From an uncultured Eubacteriales bacterium (GTDB taxonomy: Bacteria > Bacillota > Clostridia > Monoglobales > Monoglobaceae): a DNA stretch of 10,892 bases. A program made the translations under genes and the position numbers. Shown piece by piece: positions 1-5,965 of the stretch (the first letter of the stretch is position 1; every line of letters begins with the position of its first letter). The stretch is from assembly GCA_905201285.1 (NCBI GenBank), contig CAJKNM010000055.1:1-10892 (forward strand), in the 5' to 3' direction. Below the pieces are notes generated by a model. That model was not told the origin of the DNA. It was given only the letters and a program-made list of their open reading frames with translations, and did not search any database.

Positions 1-1
1 C

Positions 2-205
2 AAACAAGGAATTGAACAAGGTATCGAACAGGGTATTGAACAAGGAATTGAACAAGGAATTGAACAAGGAATTGAACAAGGCAGTGAGAATAATCGCAAA
101 GAAATGTATAGGACGATGGTAAACAAAGGATTCAGTATTTCAAGTATCGCATCGATCTTCTCGGTAAGTGAAGAGTCGATTGAAAGGCTATTGATGAAAG
201 CTTAG
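2..205 (+). CDS. Rpn-family recombination-promoting nuclease/putative transposase, C-terminal part (5' end outside window)
   Basis: The frame is open from the window edge and ends at TAG 203-205, giving 67 residues. It starts with six consecutive Ile-Glu-Gln-Gly units, followed by a charged stretch and a short tail (residues about 28-67) that reads like a small helix-turn-helix-type segment ending SEESIERLLMKA. Members of the Rpn/PD-(D/E)XK family (PDDEXK_2 type) often end in exactly this way, with a Gln/Glu/Gly-rich repeated linker and a short helical tail; the nuclease core would lie upstream and is not visible. Family members studied in E. coli promote RecA-independent recombination through DNA cleavage, but no catalytic residue can be checked here. 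The assignment rests only on the C-terminal signature. Other proteins with EQG-type linkers remain possible. Confidence 0.6.
   Translation, partial: KQGIEQGIEQGIEQGIEQGIEQGIEQGSENNRKEMYRTMVNKGFSISSIASIFSVSEESIERLLMKA
11..82 (+). repeat. 12-bp tandem repeat, six in-frame units encoding Ile-Glu-Gln-Gly
   Basis: Six contiguous 12-base units of the form ATTGAACAAGGA encode IEQG. Units 3-5 are identical; units 1, 2 and 6 differ only at synonymous positions. Because each unit is a multiple of three, gain or loss by replication slippage would change protein length without breaking the frame. The array may extend upstream of the window. Confidence 0.9.
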
Positions 206-288
206 GTGAAGTTAAATATGTGAAGAACATTTAGACACTAGTACAAATCTTTGAGGTTTCTAGAATGACTTTAAAAATAGAGTTTAAT

Positions 289-315
289 AGATGGATGTGG
301 ATTTCGCATCCATCT
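289..315 (+). terminator. Possible weak terminator after the Rpn-type gene
   Basis: A 9-bp stem (289-297 with 307-315) encloses a 9-base loop. The following sequence is only moderately T-rich (TTCTTG), so termination would be weak. It lies about 85 bases after the Rpn stop and 55 bases before the gap fragment. The rest of 206-369 is AT-rich; I see no gene and no convincing promoter in it. Confidence 0.35.
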
Positions 316-369
316 TCTTGATAAGTTGAAAAAAATATAGATATATGCAGGATTGATATCATTTAGATA

Positions 370-1131
370 ATGATATTTAGTCTTGATGTAGACGTTGTTT
401 TGGAGTGCACAGGCTTCTATTGCTCAAAGGAAAAGAGCCAGGCTCATATCGATGCAGGCGCTAAGAAAGTTGTTATTTCGGCTCCGGCAGGAAATGACCT
501 TAAGACTATCGTTTACAGCGTAAACGAAAAGACTCTTACAGCTGATGACAAGATCATCTCTGCTGCATCTTGCACAACAAACTGCCTTGCTCCTATGGCT
601 AAGGCTCTTAACGATTATGCTCCTATCCAGAGCGGTATCATGAGCACAATCCACGCTTACACAGGCGACCAGATGATCCTCGACGGTCCTCACAGAAAGG
701 GCGACCTCAGAAGAGCAAGAGCAGGTGCTGCTAACATCGTTCCTAACTCAACAGGTGCTGCTAAGGCTATCGGTCTTGTTATTCCTGAACTGAACGGAAA
801 GCTCATCGGTTCTGCTCAGCGTGTTCCTGTTCCCACAGGTTCTACTACAATCCTCACAGCTGTTGTTAAGGGCAGTGATGTTACAGTTGACGGCATCAAC
901 GCTGCTATGAAGGCTGCTCAGTCTGAGTCTTTCGGTTATAACACAGACCCGATCGTATCTTCAGATGTAATCGGTATGAGATTCGGTTCACTGTTTGATT
1001 CAACTCAGACAATGGTTTCTAAGATTTCTGATGACCTTTATGAGGTTCAGGTTGTTTCTTGGTATGATAACGAGAACAGCTACACCAGCCAGATGGTTAG
1101 AACTATTAAATACTTCGCTGAACTCGGCTAA
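370..1131 (+). pseudogene. gap: 5'-truncated type I glyceraldehyde-3-phosphate dehydrogenase
   Basis: The 253-residue product matches GAPDH from the end of the Rossmann domain to the C-terminus. Visible are VDVVLECTG (7-15), the active-site SCTTN with catalytic Cys68, the TIHAYT segment with the partner His95, the phosphate-binding NSTGAAKA region (126-133), VPVPTGS (152-158) and the C-terminal SWYDNENSY (230-238). A normal GAPDH is about 335 residues with the catalytic Cys near 150, so roughly 80-85 N-terminal residues are missing, including the GFGRIG dinucleotide-binding loop. An in-frame stop (364-366) lies two codons before the ATG, no Shine-Dalgarno sequence stands in front of it, and upstream bases show no GAPDH similarity in any frame. 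Homology begins near 380-388. The body shows no stop or frameshift, suggesting a recent break or an assembly join. It uses the AAC/ATC/CTC-rich codons of a highly expressed gene, unlike its neighbours. Without the NAD-binding half it should be inactive in glycolysis. Confidence 0.85.
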
Positions 1132-1150
1132 GATACAGAGTAGACAATAC

Positions 1151-1185
1151 GGCCGCCCGATGGAAGCTTTCCGGGCGGCCTTTTT
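1151..1185 (+). terminator. Rho-independent terminator of the gap fragment
   Basis: A GC-rich 9-bp perfect stem (1151-1159 with 1172-1180) is followed directly by TTTTT. It stands 20 bases after the gap stop codon, is a classic strong terminator, and isolates the downstream operon from gap transcription. Confidence 0.93.
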
Positions 1186-1247
1186 AGTACAATGAACCTG
1201 ACGGAATATATTAACATAAATTTCATATAATCTTCACATTTGCCCTA

Positions 1248-1276
1248 TTGACATTTATTCGGTAAATGGATATAAT
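1248..1276 (+). promoter_or_regulatory. Consensus sigma-A promoter of the marR-ABC exporter operon
   Basis: TTGACA (1248-1253) and TATAAT (1271-1276) match both consensus hexamers exactly, with a 17-base spacer. Transcription should start around 1283, inside the left arm of the adjoining inverted repeat. A promoter this strong suits one normally held down by a repressor. Confidence 0.88.
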
Positions 1277-1323
1277 AAATATAGTAGCATTTTTATGATA
1301 GTAAATAAAATGCTACTATATTT
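1277..1323 (+). promoter_or_regulatory. 17-bp-arm perfect inverted repeat at the transcription start, candidate MarR operator
   Basis: The arms 1277-1293 and 1307-1323 are perfectly complementary across 17 bases with a 13-base AT-rich loop; the core is ATAGTAGCAT / ATGCTACTAT. The repeat begins at the base after the -10 hexamer. MarR-family dimers bind palindromes and commonly repress their own operon at this position, so occupancy here would block polymerase. In the transcript it could also fold into a 5' hairpin, but the stem is AT-rich and the following T run is only four bases, so attenuation seems less likely. Binding by this particular MarR protein is inferred from position. Confidence 0.65.
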
Positions 1324-1343
1324 TGATGATAGAGATTTATGTT

Positions 1344-1360
1344 AAGGAGGGATAAATACG
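1344..1360 (+). promoter_or_regulatory. Strong ribosome binding site positioned over an ACG codon (possible non-canonical or mutated marR start)
   Basis: AAGGAGG occupies 1344-1350. Seven bases later comes ACG (1358-1360), in frame with the MarR coding region. Between the in-frame stop TAA at 1343-1345 and the ATG at 1397 there is no ATG, GTG or TTG. The Shine-Dalgarno sequence is thus perfectly placed for initiation at 1358 but much too far (46 bases) from 1397, which has no ribosome site of its own. Confidence 0.75.
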
Positions 1361-1396
1361 GATTCAAAACAAATACAGAAGCTGTTTCTTGCGATA

Positions 1397-1840
1397 ATGC
1401 CGATATGGCATTATAAGCTGGCGAGACCGTTTAAGCGACTCTTGCTCGACAATGTCAGCCTTGATATGTACTATTGTATACAGATTGTACAGTTTACCGG
1501 GCGAGAGATGACAATGACAGAGCTTTCACGGGCAATGCATATGCAGAAACAGCGGATGACAAAGATTGTTGACGGACTGATTGAACATCGGCTCGCGGAA
1601 AGGGTTTCGAATCCCGCTGACCGAAGGATTGTCAAAATACGCTTGACGGATAGTGCGTTTGAATATATCGATAAGTTCCTTGATGAATATGCAGTATATT
1701 TTAGGGAAATTATAGACGGTATAAGCGATGAGGACAAAACTGAACTCGGCTCTGCTCTGCAAACGATATTTCGGATTTTGAAAGCCGTACCCGATGCAAG
1801 AGAAAGTGAACATCAAGGAAGAAAGGAAGCGAAAGTATGA
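1397..1840 (+). CDS. MarR-family winged helix-turn-helix transcriptional regulator
   Basis: A small DNA-binding repressor, predicted to act as a cytoplasmic dimer. The 147 residues counted from the first ATG contain a winged helix: MTELSRAMHMQKQRMTKIVD (about 37-56) holds the recognition helices, and the wing NPADRRIVKIRLT (72-84) has the DxR-type Asp-Arg-Arg motif typical of MarR proteins. The C-terminal helix (about 90-135) would join the N-terminal helix in dimerisation. The coordinates use the first legal start codon, but the strong ribosome site points to ACG at 1358; starting there adds 13 residues and gives a 160-residue protein. The stop overlaps the ATG of the next gene by four bases (ATGA), so it is translationally coupled to the ABC exporter. 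Position and the operator-like repeat upstream suggest autorepression and ligand-triggered release by an exporter substrate. The ligand cannot be read from sequence. Confidence 0.88.
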   Translation: MPIWHYKLARPFKRLLLDNVSLDMYYCIQIVQFTGREMTMTELSRAMHMQKQRMTKIVDGLIEHRLAERVSNPADRRIVKIRLTDSAFEYIDKFLDEYAVYFREIIDGISDEDKTELGSALQTIFRILKAVPDARESEHQGRKEAKV

Positions 1841-3585
1841 TAAAACGGCTTGCTGGCTGTATAAGGGAGTATAAAAGACCCACGATTTATACTCTGATTT
1901 TCATTGTGGGTGAAGCAATTATGGAAACAATTATTCCGTTTATTACCGCTCAGCTGGTAAATGACATAAAAGCGGGAACAAATATGAATGAACTTTTAAA
2001 GACCGGTTTAATTCTTACGATAATTGCCTGTGTTTCGTTGCTCTGCGGCGGATTGGCGGGGTTTACCTGTTCAAAGGCTTCCGCCGGGTTTGCAAGAAAT
2101 TTGAGAAGTGATATGTTCAGAAGGGTTCAGACATACAGCTTTGAAAATATTGATAAATTTTCATCTGCGTCGCTGGTTACACGTATGACAACGGACGTTG
2201 CTAACGTTCAAATGTCATATATGATGATAATCAGAACTGCGGTTCGTGCACCGCTTATGCTGATTTTTTCGGTAGTGATGACATATATAATGGGCGGGGC
2301 ACTTGCATCAGCTTTTGTTGTTGTTATTCCGGTTCTTGCCGTTGGGCTTTGGATTATAGGAAAGAAAGCAATGCCGGCGTTCAGACGTGTATTTAAGAAG
2401 TATGACCGTTTAAACGAATCCATCGAAGAAAACGTCAGAGGTATGCGTGTTGTCAAAGGCTTTGCACGCGAGAACTATGAAAAGAATAAGTTTGGCGCTG
2501 CCGCTGAGGACATCAGAGGTGACTTTACGCGTGCTGAGAGAATCGTTGCGTGGAATATGCCGCTTATGACATTTTGTATGTATTTTAATATGGTATTTAT
2601 TCTCCTGGTCGGTTCAAAGATTGCTATTCAAAGCGGAGGACAGACCATAGATGTCGGCCAGATTTCAGCAATGCTGACCTATGGTGTTCAGATTCTGATG
2701 TCGCTTATGATGTTGTCTATGATATACGTTATGATTACCATGTCAGCGGAGTCAGCGAAGCGTATCTGTGAGGTTCTTGAAGAAGTTCCTTCGCTCGATG
2801 AACCCGGAAATCCGATTATGAGTGTTAAAGACGGTTCGATTGATTTTGACGATGTAAGCTTTAAGTATAGCGCAATGGCAAAGAGATATGCGATTGAGAA
2901 TGTAAATCTTCACATCAAGAGCGGTATGACGGTCGGAATCATCGGCGGCACAGGTTCGAGCAAGTCGTCGCTTGTTCAGCTTATACCAAGGCTTTATGAC
3001 GCTACCTGCGGAAGTGTAAAGGTCGGCGGTGTATATGTTAAGAATTATGATATAGAAACCCTGCGCGGAGCTGTCGCTATGGTTCTTCAAAAGAACCTGC
3101 TTTTCTCGGGAACTATAGCCGAGAATCTGCGTTGGGGTAATGAGAACGCGACCGATGCAGAGATAGAAGAAGCTTGTCGTCTTGCTTGTGCGGACGAATT
3201 TATTCAAACCTTCCCCGATAAGTACCAGACTAAGATTGAACAGGGCGGTACTAACGTTTCGGGCGGACAGAAACAGCGACTTTGCATAGCGCGTGCCTTG
3301 CTGAAAAAACCGAAAATTCTTATTCTTGACGATTCGACCAGCGCGGTTGATACAAAGACAGACGCAATGATAAGAGATGGGTTTAAAAAGTTTATACCTG
3401 AGACAACAAAGCTGATAATTGCTCAGAGAATTGCTTCGGTTCAGGAGGCAGACGCAATTATCGTAATGGATAACGGTAAGATTGCGGATATAGGTACGCA
3501 TGACGAATTGTTACAGCGGAGTGAAATTTACCGCGAGGTTTATGAACAACAGTCGAAAGGAGGCACCGAAGATGAAGAAAAATAA
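1837..3585 (+). CDS. ABC exporter half-transporter with degenerate ATPase site (heterodimer subunit 1, TM287-like)
   Basis: A 582-residue fused membrane/ATPase protein of the multidrug exporter type. Six membrane segments lie at about 15-40, 55-77, 130-155, 155-178, 242-262 and 275-300, followed by the nucleotide-binding domain from about 330. Walker A is GGTGSSKS (370-377), with Ser where the second conserved Gly usually is; the Q-loop Gln is 418; the signature VSGGQ (474-478) is canonical. The residue after the Walker B Asp498 is Asp499 instead of catalytic Glu, and the H-switch position is Gln530 instead of His. These two changes mark the degenerate partner in heterodimeric exporters such as TM287/288, where only the partner's site hydrolyses ATP efficiently. 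The gene starts inside the marR stop (ATGA) and overlaps the next gene by 14 bases. Role: efflux of drugs, peptides or lipids across the inner membrane; the substrate is unknown. Confidence 0.92.
   Translation: MIKRLAGCIREYKRPTIYTLIFIVGEAIMETIIPFITAQLVNDIKAGTNMNELLKTGLILTIIACVSLLCGGLAGFTCSKASAGFARNLRSDMFRRVQTYSFENIDKFSSASLVTRMTTDVANVQMSYMMIIRTAVRAPLMLIFSVVMTYIMGGALASAFVVVIPVLAVGLWIIGKKAMPAFRRVFKKYDRLNESIEENVRGMRVVKGFARENYEKNKFGAAAEDIRGDFTRAERIVAWNMPLMTFCMYFNMVFILLVGSKIAIQSGGQTIDVGQISAMLTYGVQILMSLMMLSMIYVMITMSAESAKRICEVLEEVPSLDEPGNPIMSVKDGSIDFDDVSFKYSAMAKRYAIENVNLHIKSGMTVGIIGGTGSSKSSLVQLIPRLYDATCGSVKVGGVYVKNYDIETLRGAVAMVLQKNLLFSGTIAENLRWGNENATDAEIEEACRLACADEFIQTFPDKYQTKIEQGGTNVSGGQKQRLCIARALLKKPKILILDDSTSAVDTKTDAMIRDGFKKFIPETTKLIIAQRIASVQEADAIIVMDNGKIADIGTHDELLQRSEIYREVYEQQSKGGTEDEEK
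3556..3563 (+). promoter_or_regulatory. Ribosome binding site that decides the start of the second ABC gene
   Basis: AAAGGAGG lies within the end of the first ABC gene, eight bases before ATG 3572. The same frame has an earlier ATG at 3500, but that would add a 24-residue non-conserved leader overlapping the upstream gene by 86 bases and has no ribosome site, so 3572 is preferred. Confidence 0.85.
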
Positions 3586-5467
3586 AAAGATGAACGGCGG
3601 CGCGTTTAAGCGCGTTATAAAGATGCTTTTTAAGTTTTATCCGGTGCTCTTGCCGCTGACAATATTTTGTATACTGTTTTCGGCGGCTGCGGCGGCTGTT
3701 CCGGATATGTTTATCCAAAAGGTAATAACTATTATAGGAAAGTTCAGTGAGACAAGAGATTGGGCGGCGGCAAGCGGAGAACTTATGCCGAAGATATATC
3801 TTCTTGTGGGTATATATATCGTTTCACTCATTGCTATAGTTGTGTATACTCAGCTTATGGCGTTTATCACTCAAGGCTTTTTGTGCAAGATGCGCCGTGC
3901 TATGTTTAACGGGATGCAGGACCTTCCTATTAAATACTTTGATAAAAACAAACACGGCGATATAATGAGTCACTATACGAACGATATAGATACGCTCAGA
4001 CAGCTTGTGTCACAGGCGCTTCCGGCGCTTTTAAGAGCCGGCTCGGTGGTAATATGCGTATTCTTTGTGATGCTCTATTACAGTCTTTGGATGTCCCTTG
4101 TTCTCCTTATTGGTGTTGTCGCTATGATGTTTGTATCGAAGAAGCTCGGCGGCGGCTCGGCAAAGTATTTTATAAGACAGCAACAGTCACTCGGCCGTGC
4201 CGAAGGTCTTATCCAGGAGATGATGAACGGACAGAAGGTTATAAAGGTTTTCTGTCACGAGAGAGAATGCGAAGAAGACTTCGACAAGCTTAACGATGCC
4301 CTGTATGAGGACAGCAGAAAGGCAAATGCCTATGCGAATATCTTAGGCCCGATTATACAGAATATAGGTAATATACTGTATGTTATCGTTGCCATAGCGG
4401 GCGGAATATTTCTCATTTTAAATGTTAAAAACGTAAGCATCTCAAGGGCGGCATTGGATATAAGTATTGTTGTTCCGTTCCTCAATATGACGAAACAGTT
4501 TACCGGTAATGTCAACCAGCTTTCACAGCAGATTAATGCTATCGTTATGGGTGTTGCCGGTGCAGACAGGATTTTTGAGCTTATGGACGAAAAGCCTGAG
4601 ACTGATGACGGTTACGTAACCCTTGTAAATGCCGAAATATCAAAGGACGGAACGATTACCGAAACCGACAAGCATACGGGACACTGGGCATGGAAGCATC
4701 CCCACGGTGACGGAACGCTGACATATACCGAGCTTAAAGGCGATGTCAGAATGTTCGATGTGGACTTTGGCTATGAAGAAAACAAGCAGGTTTTATACGG
4801 CGTGTCAGTTTATGCCGAGCCGGGTCAGAAGGTTGCCTTTGTCGGCGCAACAGGCGCGGGAAAGACCACCATAACCAACCTAATTAATCGTTTTTATGAT
4901 ATAGCCGACGGAAAAATCAGATATGACGGAATCAATATTAACAAGATAAAGAAGTCGGATTTGAGACAGTCACTCGGCATAGTCCTTCAAGAGACGAATC
5001 TCTTTACCGGAACGGTTATGGATAATATTCGCTACGGCAGACTTGACGCGACGGACGATGAGTGCCGCGAGGCGGCAAGGCTTGCAGGAGCCGATGACTT
5101 TATCACAAGACTTCCGAACGGATATGATACCGAGCTTTCAAACAACGGCGCAAACCTGTCCCAGGGTCAGAGACAGCTTATCGCCATTGCACGTGCGGCG
5201 GTTGCAGCCCCGCCTGTTATGATACTTGACGAGGCGACATCATCGATTGATACCCGCACCGAGGCAATAGTTCAGCGCGGTATGGATAAGCTTATGGAAG
5301 GCAGAACGGTGTTTGTAATAGCACACAGACTTTCAACCGTTATGAACTCGGATGTGATTATGGTTCTTGACCACGGACACATAATCGAACGCGGAAACCA
5401 TAAAGATTTGATTGCACAGAAGGGAACGTATTATCAGCTTTATACAGGAGCGTTTGAACTCGAATAG
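3572..5467 (+). CDS. ABC exporter half-transporter with canonical ATPase site (heterodimer subunit 2, TM288-like)
   Basis: The 631-residue partner of the preceding exporter subunit. Membrane segments lie at about 21-46, 73-98, 152-172, 172-190, 258-285 and 290-305. The nucleotide-binding domain has Walker A GATGAGKT (425-432), Q-loop Gln473, Walker B ILDE with catalytic Glu554, and the H-switch His585, all canonical. Its signature is LSQGQ (529-533), with Gln replacing the first Gly of SGG. In a head-to-tail dimer the good Walker A/B of this chain faces the good VSGGQ of subunit 1, forming the active site, while both defects fall in the other site. Between membrane domain and ATPase domain lies an extra polar stretch (about 345-388, with HTGHWAWKHPHGDGT) absent from most ABC exporters but, as I recall, common in Clostridia relatives of this subunit. 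Translation is probably coupled to the upstream gene through a 14-base overlap. Confidence 0.92.
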   Translation: MKKNKKMNGGAFKRVIKMLFKFYPVLLPLTIFCILFSAAAAAVPDMFIQKVITIIGKFSETRDWAAASGELMPKIYLLVGIYIVSLIAIVVYTQLMAFITQGFLCKMRRAMFNGMQDLPIKYFDKNKHGDIMSHYTNDIDTLRQLVSQALPALLRAGSVVICVFFVMLYYSLWMSLVLLIGVVAMMFVSKKLGGGSAKYFIRQQQSLGRAEGLIQEMMNGQKVIKVFCHERECEEDFDKLNDALYEDSRKANAYANILGPIIQNIGNILYVIVAIAGGIFLILNVKNVSISRAALDISIVVPFLNMTKQFTGNVNQLSQQINAIVMGVAGADRIFELMDEKPETDDGYVTLVNAEISKDGTITETDKHTGHWAWKHPHGDGTLTYTELKGDVRMFDVDFGYEENKQVLYGVSVYAEPGQKVAFVGATGAGKTTITNLINRFYDIADGKIRYDGININKIKKSDLRQSLGIVLQETNLFTGTVMDNIRYGRLDATDDECREAARLAGADDFITRLPNGYDTELSNNGANLSQGQRQLIAIARAAVAAPPVMILDEATSSIDTRTEAIVQRGMDKLMEGRTVFVIAHRLSTVMNSDVIMVLDHGHIIERGNHKDLIAQKGTYYQLYTGAFELE

Positions 5468-5484
5468 AATAATTCCCCGAATTA

Positions 5485-5530
5485 AAAGGAGCTGTTTAAA
5501 AAGTCAAATGACTTTTTAAACAGCTCCTTT
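5485..5530. terminator. Long perfect hairpin, bidirectional terminator between convergent genes
   Basis: Arms 5485-5505 and 5510-5530 pair perfectly over 21 bases with a 4-base loop. It starts 18 bases after the ABC operon stop and lies 27 bases beyond the stop of the minus-strand small gene. The outer ends give a T run in either direction (CCTTT then GGGTTTT on plus; TTTTAAT on minus), so it can serve both convergent transcripts. Confidence 0.82.
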
Positions 5531-5556
5531 GGGTTTTGGTGTATAAATAGAGGTAA

Positions 5557-5793
5557 CTAATCTTCGTCAGTTCTATCCTTAAGGAAGAAGGAAAGAGAGT
5601 CCTCCGAAAATTCAGCGTCAAAGCCTTTCGTCTTCAGAAAGTCCGATATAAATGACTTTACCGAATCCGAAGCAGGTGCATCAAGCGAAAAATGCTGACC
5701 GCCGCAGCAATCATGAAAATGCAGCGGAATTATATATTTTTGATACAGCAATTCTTTAAAATCGATTACTTCATTTAACGTTAAGTTAATCAT
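5557..5793 (-). CDS. Small uncharacterised protein with HxHDCCGGQ motif (resembles the small RDAC-type family)
   Basis: A 78-residue soluble protein without signal peptide or membrane segment, ending in an acidic tail (DRTDED). The N-terminal part reads LTLNEVIDFKELLYQKY, then a strand with His25, His27, Asp28, Cys29, Cys30, Gly31, Gly32, Gln33 and His34, then an alpha/beta-like half with FISDFLKTKGFDAEF (48-62). The His-x-(Arg)-Asp-x-Cys-Gly-x-Gln core resembles what I remember of short Clostridia proteins named RDAC family, here with His for Arg and Cys for Ala; that link is tentative and the family function is unknown to me. The cluster of three His and two Cys could bind metal or be redox-active. 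The minus-strand start is supported by AGGGTGAT ending five bases before the ATG. It has its own promoter and probably stands alone, though read-through from the GH2 gene is possible. Confidence 0.7.
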   Translation of the reverse strand: MINLTLNEVIDFKELLYQKYIIPLHFHDCCGGQHFSLDAPASDSVKSFISDFLKTKGFDAEFSEDSLSFFLKDRTDED

Positions 5794-5873
5794 TCATATC
5801 ACCCTATTTTTAAGTCAAAACTATATTTATCATCAGTATTCTGTGTATTAATGTTCTGTGTTATTCATCATAT

Positions 5874-5902
5874 ATTATAACACAACTCATTTTCGGTTTC
5901 AA
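5874..5902 (-). promoter_or_regulatory. Sigma-A-type promoter of the 78-residue protein gene
   Basis: Read on the minus strand, TTGAAA (5897-5902) and a perfect TATAAT (5874-5879) are separated by 17 bases. Transcription would begin near 5867, leaving a leader of about 73 bases. That leader contains two near-copies of TTCTGTGT in plus-strand reading (within about 5838-5866) with no obvious hairpin. Confidence 0.78.
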
Positions 5903-5965
5903 CTTAAATATCACATTTCATATTTGTTTGCTTATGATTTAACATACAAAAAGATTTATGCAAAG

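Noticed and set aside
11..82. Repeat array considered as a CRISPR
   Set aside because: Units are 12 bases, contiguous without spacers, and in-frame coding, so it is a protein repeat.
424..693. Antisense open frame opposite the gap fragment
   Set aside because: The sense strand clearly encodes GAPDH; the antisense product has no recognisable features or ribosome site.
1226..1231. TATAAT at 1226-1231 as an additional -10 element
   Set aside because: No -35-like hexamer is found 16-18 bases upstream, whereas the promoter at 1248-1276 is perfect.
2752..3501. Long antisense open frame of 249 codons opposite the first ABC gene
   Set aside because: It lies wholly opposite conserved ABC motifs, has an unstructured low-quality composition, no ribosome site and no family resemblance. 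It is explained by codon bias of the sense gene.
5485..5530. Long hairpin considered as the end of a mobile element or a small RNA
   Set aside because: It sits directly between two convergent stop codons, with T runs on both sides and no target-site duplication or neighbouring transposase, so a shared terminator explains it.
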